Assembly: GCA_913060665.1 (NCBI GenBank)
Contig: CAJXUY010000002.1
Coordinates: forward strand, 310,001 to 374,000
Length of the DNA: 64,000 nucleotides
DNA from: an uncultured Oleiphilaceae bacterium
GTDB lineage: Bacteria; Pseudomonadota; Gammaproteobacteria; Pseudomonadales; Oleiphilaceae
Reading direction: 5' to 3'
Shown here: positions 38,888 through 47,779 of the stretch, in pieces
How positions within the stretch are numbered: position 1 is the first letter of the stretch
Layout: each line of letters starts with the position of its first letter
Program-made: the position numbers and the translations under genes
The notes under the pieces: model-generated
The model's database searches: none
Seen by the model: only the letters and a program-made list of their open reading frames with translations
What the model was told of the DNA's origin: nothing

Positions 38888-39211
38888 CTAAGCGGCAAAA
38901 GATTTACCGCAACCACAACTTGCTGTGGCATTGGGGTTTTCAAATTTAAACCCGCTACCGTCCAACCCATCCAGAAAGTCGACAGTAACACCTTCAAGCA
39001 ACGGCAGACTGGCCTCATCAATTAATAACGTAACACCATCAATATTTTTAACTAAATCTCCCTCCGCAGCTTTGTCTTCAAGCTTCAACCCATACTGGAA
39101 ACCTGAACAACCACCTCCGTCAACTTTAATACGAAGTCCTGCGATTGATTTTTCACTGCTCTCAATAAATCGACTTACTGCCTTAACTGCACTCTCGGTT
39201 AGTGTGACCAT
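38888..39211 (-). CDS. iscA: IscA-type Fe-S carrier (nif copy)
   Basis: A 107-residue A-type carrier with the three conserved cysteines: GGGCSGFQYGL and the C-terminal SCGCG. ATG 39211 (MVTLTESAV) follows GGAGAAGAA. It is the first gene of the iscA-nifU-nifS unit, as iscAnif is in A. vinelandii, and is preceded by a sigma-54 promoter and NifA site. Confidence 0.94.
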   Translation of the reverse strand: MVTLTESAVKAVSRFIESSEKSIAGLRIKVDGGGCSGFQYGLKLEDKAAEGDLVKNIDGVTLLIDEASLPLLEGVTVDFLDGLDGSGFKFENPNATASCGCGKSFAA

Positions 39212-39266
39212 AGCTTCTTCTCCGTCTGGCAAACTGTTTGCAAGTAATACTGTTAGTTTCTATAAC

Positions 39267-39282
39267 TGCAATGGCTATACCA
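39267..39282 (-). promoter_or_regulatory. Sigma-54 promoter of iscA-nifU-nifS
   Basis: The minus strand reads TGGTATAGCCATTGCA: -24 GG and -12 GC at 10-base spacing, closely resembling the nifV promoter. It is 56 bases before the iscA start. Confidence 0.78.
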
Positions 39283-39376
39283 TTGTGAAAAATTATAAAT
39301 TTCACTTAAATTACAATAAGTTATAATTAATACAAGTTTCTCAAAGATGTTTCAAAAACAACTTGATACAAATCTT

Positions 39377-39392
39377 TGTCGCAAAAACGACA
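39377..39392. promoter_or_regulatory. NifA upstream activator site for iscA-nifU-nifS
   Basis: TGT-CGCAAAAACG-ACA is an exact TGT-N10-ACA match, 95 bases upstream of the -24 element and 51 bases before the divergent NifZ-like gene. Confidence 0.75.
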
Positions 39393-39442
39393 AGATTAAG
39401 AGTTAGCAAACAAATCATGAATGACAAACGGAGATACAAACT

Positions 39443-39751
39443 ATGATTAATATACAACTACAACCCGGTGACACTGTTTTAGCGAGTAAAGACATTTTTA
39501 ATGATGGTAGTTTTCCAGATACAGAAGAGAGCCAATTACTGGTAAAATCAGGTACCCGTGGCGTGATTATCAACCAAGGCTATTTGGAGGAAAATGAAAA
39601 CCGGGAAGTGTTCCTCGTCAAGTTCGAGTTCGAGTCCGAGTCAACTACAAACGAGCTCGGCCCGCCAATTGGCTGCTGGCCCGAAGATATCAGAGCCATT
39701 GCGGACATCGACCCCGCTATTCCAGTAACCATTGATAAGCACGACGCATAA
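39443..39751 (+). CDS. Short NifZ-domain protein
   Basis: A 102-residue protein with the NifZ core pattern: LQPGDTVLASKDIFNDGSFPDTEESQLLVKSGTRGVIINQG, compared with VRNDGTYPGEEVGKLLVRRGEVGAVYDVG in the full NifZ here. It lacks the second half of nifZ and has an acidic C-terminus. It is preceded by CGGAG and diverges from iscA. Its 3' end overlaps the convergent 154-residue gene by 35 bases. It may help P-cluster assembly like NifZ, or have a separate partner. Confidence 0.82.
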   Translation: MINIQLQPGDTVLASKDIFNDGSFPDTEESQLLVKSGTRGVIINQGYLEENENREVFLVKFEFESESTTNELGPPIGCWPEDIRAIADIDPAIPVTIDKHDA

Positions 39752-40181
39752 TCTCTATTTCAACATTAGAGAGCAAAAGGCAGTCCGGCAGTTCGATCCA
39801 ATCGCAACCGTCGGGCGCATCAAACGGTTGCTCCAGCTGAACCCTCGCTAAATAGATTGGTAATGCCCCTGAAGGCGTATCAACCCAGCAGCGGAACTCA
39901 CCAGCAATAGAAAGTGTCGACTCAGCAACCGCAAGTTGTCGGCACAACGGTCTCAAGTAGGTTTGTGGGTGCACGGATGGTCCAGCACCCTCTTTATAGC
40001 GGTCCAATACTTCAGTTAAAACAGGTAATTTTTTCGGCGCACATACATGGCCCGAATCAAACTTAAGATAGCGTAATCGCGCACTAGTCGGGTGAAGATG
40101 AAAAATAACGAAGCGTAAAGGTAAATTTTGTTGCTCTAATGCTGTTAACGAATTAGCGCTTTCAGGAGGAATTTGAATCAT
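39717..40181 (-). CDS. Unknown 154-residue protein at the end of the nifE operon
   Basis: I do not recognise the family. The protein is cytoplasmic, with FVIFHLHPTSARLRYLKFDSGHVC near residue 25, a proline-containing middle and WIELPDCLLLSNVEIEIMRRAYQWLLE at the end. It has three cysteines without a cluster pattern. It follows the DUF364-like gene by five bases and ends the minus-strand run that starts at nifE. The 35-base tail-to-tail overlap with the NifZ-like gene means that the two transcripts could pair. Confidence 0.68.
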   Translation of the reverse strand: MIQIPPESANSLTALEQQNLPLRFVIFHLHPTSARLRYLKFDSGHVCAPKKLPVLTEVLDRYKEGAGPSVHPQTYLRPLCRQLAVAESTLSIAGEFRCWVDTPSGALPIYLARVQLEQPFDAPDGCDWIELPDCLLLSNVEIEIMRRAYQWLLE

Positions 40182-40186
40182 TGAGT

Positions 40187-40960
40187 TTAGCTTGCTAATT
40201 TGGCAATACGGTATTCACAGGCATCATCAAAAATGCGCGTCCCACCAGCCTGTGAGGCTACCTGCCATAGTTCTTCGCTGGATTTTATAGCGACGCCAGC
40301 GAGATAGTTAACGCCAAAATCGGCCCAAACATCAACCCATGGAAGACTAGGTCCCATCAAGACAACCTGCGCATTTTTAGCCAATTCCAGTAAAGCAGGA
40401 AGTGTTTTGTTGGCAATACTGCTCGCTGTGATAAATACCCAATCCATTTCAGGCAAAATAAAACCCGCTGCAGGGTCTGGCAGATCTTCTGACTGTGGGT
40501 GCCGCTCAATACAATACCACTGAGCACATTCATCGAAACCCTGCAACTGCGGGTAATGACCAATAACAGCTACCTTTTTACCAATTAACTGAGGACGGAA
40601 ATAGTTAAATACTTTCAGGTGTTTCGGCCCAGGGATATCCAACCTATTCGCTCCAATTAATAGTTCGGAATCCTTATTTATAACCGCGTTGATAACTAAA
40701 GCACCGACAACAGCTGAGCATGGGTCCCATTGCATGATCCAGCGCGCCAATTCGTTAACCGGCCGGCCTTGTAAGGTGCCAGACCAAGGCAAGGTTCGCG
40801 TTAGGGCCTGCGGGCTAAAGCACAGCCCGTGAAACTCCTTTCCGTTGCCAGCCTCAGCAATAGAAGCTACGCTCCAATTCAAGCCTAGTAGAATATCGCT
40901 AACGGTCGCTTCGGAACGAGCCGCCTCAATTAGTGCAGTATATATATCACGCGCGTTCAC
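40187..40960 (-). CDS. DUF364-like (putative heavy-metal chelatase) protein
   Basis: A 257-residue Rossmann-like protein. The N-terminal part has the DUF4213-like plan (DILLGLNWSVASIAEAGNGKEFHGLCFS). The C-terminal part has the DUF364 features: KKVAVIGHYPQL, DLPDPAAGFILPEMDWVFITASSIANKTLPALLELAKNAQVVLMGPSLP. The family has been proposed to bind metals, mainly from structure. Placement after nifE-nifN-nifX hints at metal or FeMo-co handling. It lies 15 bases after the 139-residue gene. Confidence 0.75.
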   Translation of the reverse strand: MNARDIYTALIEAARSEATVSDILLGLNWSVASIAEAGNGKEFHGLCFSPQALTRTLPWSGTLQGRPVNELARWIMQWDPCSAVVGALVINAVINKDSELLIGANRLDIPGPKHLKVFNYFRPQLIGKKVAVIGHYPQLQGFDECAQWYCIERHPQSEDLPDPAAGFILPEMDWVFITASSIANKTLPALLELAKNAQVVLMGPSLPWVDVWADFGVNYLAGVAIKSSEELWQVASQAGGTRIFDDACEYRIAKLAS

Positions 40961-40975
40961 TCAGCAGCCCCTTGG

Positions 40976-41395
40976 TTAATCGATAACCGAGGGCAGTAGG
41001 CGCAGTTCAGTTTTCAAACTTCCGCAGCAACCCCATACCGTTACTGACTCTACAAACCAACGTACATCAGTAGGATGACTGCGAATAACATCCACTTCAG
41101 CGTACAACCTGCCATCTGAGCGGATTTGGACCTCACCTTGTTTTGCCCCCCGTTTATCGCGCCATATTCCCTCAAGAATATCAGTTTGGTCAACTGGGTC
41201 GGTTTTAAGAGTATACTCTGCCAAATCAGGCCTGGGAACGAGACTAATATCAGCATCAAATGACGCTTCATAAAGACAAAGGCGCATGGCTTGCCAGGCT
41301 TCTTTCAATAGATCACTTTCTCTTTGCTGCATGGCATTCAAACGTGCTTGCTGCTCCGAACATAATTCATTTTCAGATTGTCGCTCTAGGCCCAT
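40976..41395 (-). CDS. Unknown 139-residue protein in the nifE operon
   Basis: I do not recognise this family. Residues 1-45 are charged and helical (ARLNAMQQRESDLLKEAWQAMRLCLYEASF); the rest is beta-rich, with EIRSDGRLYAEVDV-type strands and a VWGCCGSLKTELRLLP end containing adjacent cysteines. No signal peptide is seen. It sits between the interrupted TPR gene and the DUF364-like gene, all on the same strand, so it is probably co-transcribed with nifE. Confidence 0.65.
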   Translation of the reverse strand: MGLERQSENELCSEQQARLNAMQQRESDLLKEAWQAMRLCLYEASFDADISLVPRPDLAEYTLKTDPVDQTDILEGIWRDKRGAKQGEVQIRSDGRLYAEVDVIRSHPTDVRWFVESVTVWGCCGSLKTELRLLPSVID

Positions 41396-41513
41396 GACTT
41401 TGCCCTTTTCACTTATCGGTTACCAATGTGCGTTCTAAAGTTATGGCCTATTTAGCGTATTAGACACCTTTCAGTGTGTTAGGAGTCTTCTATCTAATTT
41501 TTCGACCGGTTCG

Positions 41514-42053
41514 TCAGTTTGAAAATGTGTTTGCAATGGTTAAATAGCTGCCGCCACCCATTTCATCATGCGGATCAAGCTCAATTAGCTTATCTAACAC
41601 TTTCTTTGCCATTGCAACCTTACCCCGCCTTAAACGAATCACACCAAGCGCTTTAAGACAAAACAAAAAATGCCTCGCGTCACTGTTGTTTTCTAACCAA
41701 TCACATCCCCCAGGATCTAGACGACGGTAATTTCGATTGAATCCACTACGCCTAGACGTTAACGTCATCGCCTTCCAGACAGCTCGTTCAGCATCCTCAA
41801 ACCTGGAAGTCCGTAATTAGTATTTAAACAATGCGATTAACGGATCCACAAAGTTCGCCCATTGCGCTTGAATTTCCAATAACCTAACCTCTACCGACTC
41901 ACCACCATAGACAACGCCCTTATTGCCCTGGCCTTGCTCACTACTTAGAACCTGGTTGAGTTCATGTTCCAGCTCTATTGGTATGTTTTGGGAAAAATAC
42001 ATCCTACCGCTGTTTAGGTATTCAATATTTGAACTGCTATCCTTACCACCCAT
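41514..42053 (-). pseudogene. TPR-like nif-associated gene broken by one in-frame stop
   Basis: Read through, this frame gives 179 residues over 540 bases, the same length as the intact paralogue at 33641-34180. A TAA at 41817-41819 interrupts it after LIALFKY; the downstream frame continues without shift (LRTSRFEDAERAVWKAM). The alignment to the paralogue (ALYRFYYYQHQYEEALLVADSAM) places a Tyr at the stop. Both halves remain clearly homologous, so the change is recent or is a sequence error. The downstream half has its own ATG at 41768 with GGAAGG nearby and might still be translated alone. Confidence 0.8.
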
Positions 42054-42090
42054 GCTGAGTTATACCTTTACTATAGCCAATTTGTCGTAA

Positions 42091-42417
42091 TCAGGACCAG
42101 ACATCCGCCGGAGCAAATTTTTCGACCACGGGCTCGCCTTTGATAAAGTGCTGCTCAATGATCACATCCACATCTTCAGGCTTTATAGAGCTATACATGA
42201 TGCCTTCGGGGTATATCAAAACATTGGCACCCAAATGACAAGGTCCCAAACAACTTGATTGTGTCAAAACCGTTGAATCAAGTAGTTTTTTGCTTGTTAA
42301 CTGCATCGCAAAGGCTTGAAAAACAGCCCCTGCACCACTCGCTCCACAACTACCACGAGGATGATCCTCTGGCCGTGTTTGACCACAAATAAAAACATGA
42401 TACTTAGGTTTAGACAT
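42091..42417 (-). CDS. Thioredoxin-like [2Fe-2S] ferredoxin
   Basis: A 108-residue protein of the thioredoxin-like [2Fe-2S] family. Ligands are Cys11, Cys24, Cys56 and Cys60 (ICGQTRPEDHPRGSC and SSCLGPCHLGANVLIYPEG). In Azotobacter such a protein is encoded within the nif region, but its role is not established. It lies downstream of fdxB in the nifE run and is a candidate redox partner in FeMo-co assembly or regulation. Confidence 0.9.
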   Translation of the reverse strand: MSKPKYHVFICGQTRPEDHPRGSCGASGAGAVFQAFAMQLTSKKLLDSTVLTQSSCLGPCHLGANVLIYPEGIMYSSIKPEDVDVIIEQHFIKGEPVVEKFAPADVWS

Positions 42418-42508
42418 AACATAATTTCCTATGGCTCATTTTTTTACGACGACTTAACCGCAAACCTAACTGCTAAAATGTAACTACTTAACTGCTATAT
42501 TAGGAGGC

Positions 42509-42850
42509 CTATGCCGCGGTAGTTTCGTGAGTATGGCAATTTTTAGGGCAGACACGAGCGCAAGACATACAACCGATGCAATCCATCTCGTTGGAAATAC
42601 TCATCACCATCATTTCATCGTCATCATCATAAAAATCATCATCTTCATCTATCTCTTCTGATGCGCCACGCTCCACCAACTCGAAGACATCCCTTGGGCA
42701 CACTTTGTAACAGCGCCCACAACCAATACAAGTGGACTGATTCAATTCCGTAACGAATTGGGGAACCCATTTATCGCCACCACGGGTTCTGCCCACAATA
42801 TCATCTCCATCGGATGTATTTTCATTAGCTGCCTGTAGTTGATCAGTCAT
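42509..42850 (-). CDS. fdxB: Nif-specific ferredoxin III
   Basis: A 113-residue 2[4Fe-4S] ferredoxin. The first motif is Cys41, Cys44, Cys47, Cys51 (CIGCGRCYKVCPRDVFEL) and the second is CIGCMSCARVCPKNC near residues 94-108. Between them is an unusually acidic stretch (DEDDDFYDDDDEMM). It follows the DUF683 gene by 29 bases, the usual place of fdxB behind nifX in many diazotrophs. Confidence 0.93.
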   Translation of the reverse strand: MTDQLQAANENTSDGDDIVGRTRGGDKWVPQFVTELNQSTCIGCGRCYKVCPRDVFELVERGASEEIDEDDDFYDDDDEMMVMSISNEMDCIGCMSCARVCPKNCHTHETTAA

Positions 42851-42879
42851 GGTTAACCCTCCAAATGTTTACTTCTGCT

Positions 42880-43104
42880 TCAAATATTTGCTTCTTCTGC
42901 TTTTACCAACGCTTTGTTGGCTTCAGACCATTCAACACACGCCTGATATGTTTTTTGACTTAGTTCAATAAGATTTTCATAGTCAGACCACAGCCGATCT
43001 TCCACTAAATCATGTATTTCAGACGCCATTTCCGTTGCAATTCGTTTCTTTTTTCTCATCGACTTTTGTAAAGCCTTAAACTCATCGTCGCTCACTTTAT
43101 CCAC
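42880..43104 (-). CDS. DUF683 / CCE_0567-type small helical protein
   Basis: A 74-residue, entirely helical, charged protein (FKALQKSMRKKKRIATEMASEIHDLVEDRLWSDY). It corresponds to the DUF683 family, found downstream of nifX and the DUF269 gene in most nif clusters; a cyanobacterial member binds metal. The function in nitrogen fixation is not established. Confidence 0.88.
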   Translation of the reverse strand: MDKVSDDEFKALQKSMRKKKRIATEMASEIHDLVEDRLWSDYENLIELSQKTYQACVEWSEANKALVKAEEANI

Positions 43105-43151
43105 CTTTTACCCGCTAGATTTGCCGTTAATTCTGGCCAACAAGCTTTACG

Positions 43152-43619
43152 CTAAAGTTTGGCTACTTCACGGTATTGATTAACCAGTGCAACCGCCTTG
43201 GTGATATGTTTTGCACTTTCTTCTTTCAATTTTTCAATGGTGGGAAAACCGAAACGATGCACATCCCGCAAGGTTTTATCCATCACAATTAACTTACCTA
43301 TAACGATAAAAGCACGGCCAAAACCTTCATGACTCAGATTGACTACTGGTACTGCCATTAAACCCGTTTCCTTTTCGATACTGGTAGACAAGGCGTTGTA
43401 ATAGGATTTAACGCGAGTAACGATAATTTCATCCGGATCTCCCACAACGGGGATTTCACGCTTCCGCTCTTTTGTTAGAATGAGCGGATCAAGTACCTTG
43501 GCATCCGACCAATCATCGTAGGTTCCATAACTATCAACCGCCCTTAACTGAACCACCATCTGGTGCACAAATGGATCTTCTAGGTCTGCCGTTGTTACTG
43601 CTGCTGCCGCTTCGCTCAT
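43152..43619 (-). CDS. NifX-associated protein (DUF269)
   Basis: A 155-residue protein of the NifX-associated family. Typical features are DPFVHQMVVQLRAVDSYGTYDDW near the start, RVKSYYNALSTSIEKETGLMAVPVVNLSHEGFGRAFIV in the middle, and RFGFPTIEKLKEE. It is found next to nifX in almost all diazotrophs; the biochemical role is unknown. It lies 46 bases after nifX. Confidence 0.93.
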   Translation of the reverse strand: MSEAAAAVTTADLEDPFVHQMVVQLRAVDSYGTYDDWSDAKVLDPLILTKERKREIPVVGDPDEIIVTRVKSYYNALSTSIEKETGLMAVPVVNLSHEGFGRAFIVIGKLIVMDKTLRDVHRFGFPTIEKLKEESAKHITKAVALVNQYREVAKL

Positions 43620-43665
43620 TTCATTTCCCCAAATACAAGTAGTTTAAAATTTCGTTAGTTGGTCT

Positions 43666-44139
43666 TTATTCGTCCCAACCTTCCATTTCCATTTCGTCAA
43701 AGCGGGATTTGTCGAGTCCGTTTTGAGATACCGCTTTAGCCAACCAAGCAGAAGGCCCCTGTTTCAATTCATCTTGTAAAGCACCAATCAATTCATTTAT
43801 CTCAGCACCTTCTGACACCTTCACGGGTTGAATTCCCTTGGCGAGTAATTTTTTAACCGCCGACGCCCCACACGCCCTGCAATAAACGGCTATACAACCT
43901 TCAAGTAATGCCAGCTTCTCGGCCAACTTGTCTTCATTCACGTCCTGATTTAAATCGCTGAACTCCGATATAACCAACAATTGTTTATCCTCAGGCGAGA
44001 TGCCATAGATGACAAATGCCCTAGCAGATCCAAAGTGCTGATTCACTCGCTGCTGATCTTCACTGGCAAAGGCCACCTTGAAGAGCAGTCCTCCGTCTTC
44101 TTCTGTAACAACTTCCAGCTTTCGTTTAATGGCACTCAC
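43666..44139 (-). CDS. nifX: NifX, FeMo-co precursor carrier
   Basis: A 157-residue NifX with the core KVAFASEDQQRVNQHFGSARAFVIYGIS, the CRACGASAVKKLLAKGIQPVKV strand-helix and a C-terminal FDEMEMEGWDE. It binds NifB-co and the VK cluster and passes them to NifEN. It lies three bases after nifN. A paralogue with a similar FSEMDGAWDE ending is at 50534-51034. Confidence 0.95.
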   Translation of the reverse strand: MSAIKRKLEVVTEEDGGLLFKVAFASEDQQRVNQHFGSARAFVIYGISPEDKQLLVISEFSDLNQDVNEDKLAEKLALLEGCIAVYCRACGASAVKKLLAKGIQPVKVSEGAEINELIGALQDELKQGPSAWLAKAVSQNGLDKSRFDEMEMEGWDE

Positions 44140-44142
44140 AAG

Positions 44143-45600
44143 TTAATGGCCTCCCCAGGCATTGGGGCCTTTGTCACCCAAATTACCATACAGCACCTGC
44201 GCTTCTGGCTTCTGTGAGTAGACCGAATGATAAGCAGAAATATCCTGGTGATGCGCCACCATCATATTGGCCAAATCAAACAACGTTTGCTGAATCCCCC
44301 TGTATCCGGACCAACAACGCTGGAAACCACCTAATAAGTCGTATTGGGGAAACCCTGCCCTCAACAAAGGAATAGACAAGCGCTGAGCGCTATCGGACGC
44401 GTGAGAATTACCGATGAGTAATTGTGCTTGCTCGGCTTTAGCCAGCTGCTCAAGATCTTCCATGTCGCCTATTTGAATATGCTCTATTGAAAGCACCTCA
44501 ACGGACTTCGCTTTAGCAGGTATAACTGCTGCAACAAGTTCAGCTCCCATGCTGGTCATCAAAGCATCAAATCCAATCAATAAATCCGGATCTGACGCCA
44601 TCGCGTAACGTGTCGACCCAATCATAAAGTGCGTATCCAACATCGCATCCTGCACCTGTTGTCGGTGTTTACGGTACTTCACAGGTACACCCTTTCCACT
44701 TAACTTTCTAAGTGTATCCAGCCATCGATCGACTTCATCAATTGTCATCAAATGATCAAATTGATAATTAGGTACACCGGTACGCTCTTCTAGACTTTTG
44801 GCAGCAGCCTGAATACTGTGACCGACCACTAATGACGCAATACTCTCACCGGCTGTTTTTAGATCGTCGACTGCCAGCCCACCCGTAGTTAGGGGGTTAT
44901 AGGTTTCACTGGAAAGGTGCCCATCAAGTGACCCGAGCAGATCAGGTATAAGCATTGGACGCAAACCAAAGCTTTCAATACTCTCTACAATAAATTCAAG
45001 ATCACCTGGTGTTAAATTCGCGTGGCACAATACGTTCACCTGCTTTGATCTCAAACCAACACGATGGGTAAATTCAGTGGTCCCCTCTTTTTCTAATGCC
45101 GACTGAGCAGGGGCATAAGTTTGAGGTACAAGCGTTTCTATGATTGCTTTTAACGCCAAAGCAAAACCACTTTCAAAACAGCCAGAAAAATCAGGAGAAT
45201 TAACCGCAACAACGTAATAATTATCGAATTCAGGGTATTGTTTCCGAAACTGTCTCACAGCAAGATTAATATCTGCCCCCTGCGTCTCTGCCAACCCCGT
45301 GGTAACCAGACCTATAATAGAAGGTCGATTTTTTTCACAAATGGCTCTTAGCGCTTCGACAATATTATCATCGGCGCCCATTACCGATGTCACCTGGTCC
45401 ATTGCTGTAGTTTGCAGTGGTATTGGTTCGCGGAAGTGTCGCACAAAAAAGACCTTGGCAAAGGCAGTACACCCTTGGGATCCATGCATCAGAGGCATCG
45501 ACCTAGAAAAGCCAAGGAAAGCAAGTGACGCACCAATTGTTTGGCTCGCTTTCAAAGGGCTGACGGATAAGGCTTTTTTGCGTTTCAATAGATCAGCCAT
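44143..45600 (-). CDS. nifN: NifN, FeMo-co scaffold beta subunit
   Basis: A 485-residue NifK-related protein. Cys44 in [22 protein letters not shown] corresponds to the NifN cluster ligand. [15 protein letters not shown] takes the place of the second P-cluster Cys region, and [12 protein letters not shown] is the C-terminal signature. With NifE it forms the scaffold on which FeMo-co is completed. It is two bases after nifE. Confidence 0.96.
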   Translation of the reverse strand: MADLLKRKKALSVSPLKASQTIGASLAFLGFSRSMPLMHGSQGCTAFAKVFFVRHFREPIPLQTTAMDQVTSVMGADDNIVEALRAICEKNRPSIIGLVTTGLAETQGADINLAVRQFRKQYPEFDNYYVVAVNSPDFSGCFESGFALALKAIIETLVPQTYAPAQSALEKEGTTEFTHRVGLRSKQVNVLCHANLTPGDLEFIVESIESFGLRPMLIPDLLGSLDGHLSSETYNPLTTGGLAVDDLKTAGESIASLVVGHSIQAAAKSLEERTGVPNYQFDHLMTIDEVDRWLDTLRKLSGKGVPVKYRKHRQQVQDAMLDTHFMIGSTRYAMASDPDLLIGFDALMTSMGAELVAAVIPAKAKSVEVLSIEHIQIGDMEDLEQLAKAEQAQLLIGNSHASDSAQRLSIPLLRAGFPQYDLLGGFQRCWSGYRGIQQTLFDLANMMVAHHQDISAYHSVYSQKPEAQVLYGNLGDKGPNAWGGH

Positions 45601-45602
45601 GG

Positions 45603-47039
45603 TTATACTCCTTCCGCTGAACTAGTCATAGGCAGGGCAAGAGCGACCCCATTAGACTCTATTGCGGCGTCCCAAGGCGCAGGTGTTCTAGCCGACTGCC
45701 AGACAGGACTTTCTAATGTTAGGGTCAGTTGTCGAACCAATTCCAGCATGCCGTCGTACCCCGCATAACCGAATTCCCGCTCCTGATTGATATCCAAGAA
45801 AGGTACGCGCGCTTTGAGTGCGGTATACATATTTCGCCCACCGGCAATAAGAATATCCGCTTTATAATCTTTCACTATTCTGAGTAATTCTTTGGGGTTT
45901 CCGTCATCGATCATCATCGTATCATCCCCCATCAATTCACGAATTCGAGCTTTATCCTCTTCCGTAGACTTTTTGGTACCCGTCGCTACAACCTTCATTC
46001 CAAGGTCCTGTAATGCTGAAATAACAGACCAAGACTTAACCCCTCCCGTGTAAAGCAGAACGCGCTTACCTTCGAGTCGAGGACGCCACTTATCCAACGC
46101 GGCACGAATACGTACTTCCTCTCGTTCGATCAGCCCTTCAGTACGCGCAGTCAAGTCAGGATCGTTGAGGAACTGTGCAAAGCCACGCAATGCCTCTGAG
46201 GTGTCAGTAATGCCATAAAAACTTCCTTCAAACCAGGGCATACCAAATGTGTCCTGGAGCTTTCGGGCGACGTTTAGCATAGCTTTGGAACACACCATCA
46301 TATTCACTTCGGCTCGATGCATCGTCTGAACTTCATGAAAGCGAGCATCACCTGATAACGTGCAAAGTACCCGAATACCCAATTCATCAAGCAAAGGCAG
46401 GACATACCAAAATTCACCTGCAATGTTATATTCGCCTATGAGGTTAACATCATGAACCTTGACCCCTTCTCTTTGGGCATTTTCAGGCACCGGTTCTGGT
46501 TCTTTGGTCCCAATCACGTGCTTCACCATAGAGTCTCCAGCGATGCGATTACCCAGATTCTTGGTGCCATAAAACCCAGCAGCATCGATAGGCACCACGG
46601 GCACGTCATAGCGTTGTTCTACCTCGCGACAAACGGCTTCAAAGTCATCACCAATCAAGGCTGGTACACAGGTGTTATAAACAAATACCGCCGGGGGGTT
46701 ATAATCTTCAATGGCTTGTTTGATACTGTGGAACAGCCTTTTTTCGCCGCGCCCCATGATCACGTCCTGCTCGGTAAGGTCCGTAGTCATACCAATACGA
46801 TAAAGCTCAGGGCCACTGCTTCTTGTGCCTCGGTTATCCCAAGAACTTCCAGCGCACGCTATCGGCCCATGAACGATATGAGCCACATCTGCAATGGGTA
46901 GCAGCGCTATCTGAGCACCATCAAAGGCACAACCCCCTGCAGAGGCTCCGGGCTTCGGCTTTGCACAACCTGACTTGCTTTTGGTGTTGTGTTCGCATGC
47001 TGGCTCATCTAATAGCTCGGCGATATCTTTTGCTTTCAT
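45603..47039 (-). CDS. nifE: NifE, FeMo-co scaffold alpha subunit
   Basis: A 478-residue NifD-related protein. Cluster cysteines Cys37, Cys62 and Cys124 are at the same numbers as in A. vinelandii NifE ([28 protein letters not shown]). The cofactor Cys equivalent is in an [19 protein letters not shown] segment. It leads a unit of up to ten genes and is preceded by its own sigma-54 promoter. Confidence 0.96.
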   Translation of the reverse strand: MKAKDIAELLDEPACEHNTKSKSGCAKPKPGASAGGCAFDGAQIALLPIADVAHIVHGPIACAGSSWDNRGTRSSGPELYRIGMTTDLTEQDVIMGRGEKRLFHSIKQAIEDYNPPAVFVYNTCVPALIGDDFEAVCREVEQRYDVPVVPIDAAGFYGTKNLGNRIAGDSMVKHVIGTKEPEPVPENAQREGVKVHDVNLIGEYNIAGEFWYVLPLLDELGIRVLCTLSGDARFHEVQTMHRAEVNMMVCSKAMLNVARKLQDTFGMPWFEGSFYGITDTSEALRGFAQFLNDPDLTARTEGLIEREEVRIRAALDKWRPRLEGKRVLLYTGGVKSWSVISALQDLGMKVVATGTKKSTEEDKARIRELMGDDTMMIDDGNPKELLRIVKDYKADILIAGGRNMYTALKARVPFLDINQEREFGYAGYDGMLELVRQLTLTLESPVWQSARTPAPWDAAIESNGVALALPMTSSAEGV

Positions 47040-47106
47040 TCAAGTCACCCCAACAGAAGGTTGTAATCGCACTTAGACGATAGAAGTTTTCGTTCAAATG
47101 GTTTAT

Positions 47107-47122
47107 TGCAACTCTCGGGCCA
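47107..47122 (-). promoter_or_regulatory. Sigma-54 promoter of the nifE operon
   Basis: The minus strand reads TGGCCCGAGAGTTGCA: -24 GG and -12 GC at 10-base spacing, with TTGCA at -12. It is 68 bases before the nifE start. Confidence 0.82.
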
Positions 47123-47176
47123 GCCTTAAAAACACCATAGACTATTGATTAAAAGGGCTTTAGAAGAAATCACCAA

Positions 47177-47192
47177 TGTCACAAAAGAGACA
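47177..47192. promoter_or_regulatory. NifA upstream activator site between nifE and the 132-residue gene
   Basis: TGT-CACAAAAGAG-ACA is an exact match, 55 bases upstream of the nifE -24 element and 120 bases from a possible plus-strand promoter at 47312. The 341-base gap holds only these regulatory elements. Confidence 0.72.
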
Positions 47193-47311
47193 ATACGCAA
47201 CTAATTTGCAGTGAATGCAACAACAATAACCTCCTTAATTAAGCCTCTAATCATCAGGTTATTACCGTTGAATACACATTTAACCAACGGCTGCTTGCAG
47301 AATATATTTGA

Positions 47312-47327
47312 TGGCACGCAATTTGAT
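47312..47327 (+). promoter_or_regulatory. Possible degenerate sigma-54 promoter of the 132-residue gene
   Basis: TGGCACGCAATTTGAT has a perfect -24 TGGCAC, but the -12 GC is replaced by GA at the correct spacing. It lies 54 bases before the ATG at 47381. It may be weak, or a decayed element. Confidence 0.35.
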
Positions 47328-47380
47328 CGTCGTAAGTATCCGTATCAACTTTCATAGATATTTTAGATAGGTAAACAACG

Positions 47381-47779
47381 ATGAGCTTATATATTGGTGT
47401 TACTTCAGCAGGCAGTGATTTGAAAGACAGCACGATAAACAGCGTTATAACGCAGTTCGCGGTCTCCTGTGCGCAGTTAAAACAACGCGACTTGATTCCG
47501 GAGGGGCCCTCACTGGACATTACATTTATGCTGCCAGGTAAATTGGAAAAGCCCAATTTTTCCGGAATGCAAATGGGTGGGTATACCAGCGAGAATAAGA
47601 CCTTATTTTTTGAAATTGCGGTTCCCGACCACATTATTAATTCAGAACTGAGCAGAAAATACCTTACCGTTTCGATTCAAGATGTATTATTCAACGCAGC
47701 GGAATTTTTCGAAGAAAGCAATATCACCTTTGATACCCCCTTATGGAAAAAACAACTTAGCCAAGTTATTCAACTGTAA
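47381..47779 (+). CDS. Unknown 132-residue protein divergent from nifE
   Basis: I do not recognise the family. It is a cytoplasmic mixed alpha/beta protein with MSLYIGVTSAGSDL at the start, LDITFMLPGKLEKPNFSGMQMGGYTSENKTLFFEIAVPDHII in the middle and a helical C-terminus. It has a single cysteine. AGG lies 12 bases before the ATG. The coding frame is open across all 132 codons on the strand opposite nifE, and it ends tail-to-tail with the Rieske-ankyrin gene, overlapping by 14 bases. Confidence 0.62.
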   Translation: MSLYIGVTSAGSDLKDSTINSVITQFAVSCAQLKQRDLIPEGPSLDITFMLPGKLEKPNFSGMQMGGYTSENKTLFFEIAVPDHIINSELSRKYLTVSIQDVLFNAAEFFEESNITFDTPLWKKQLSQVIQL

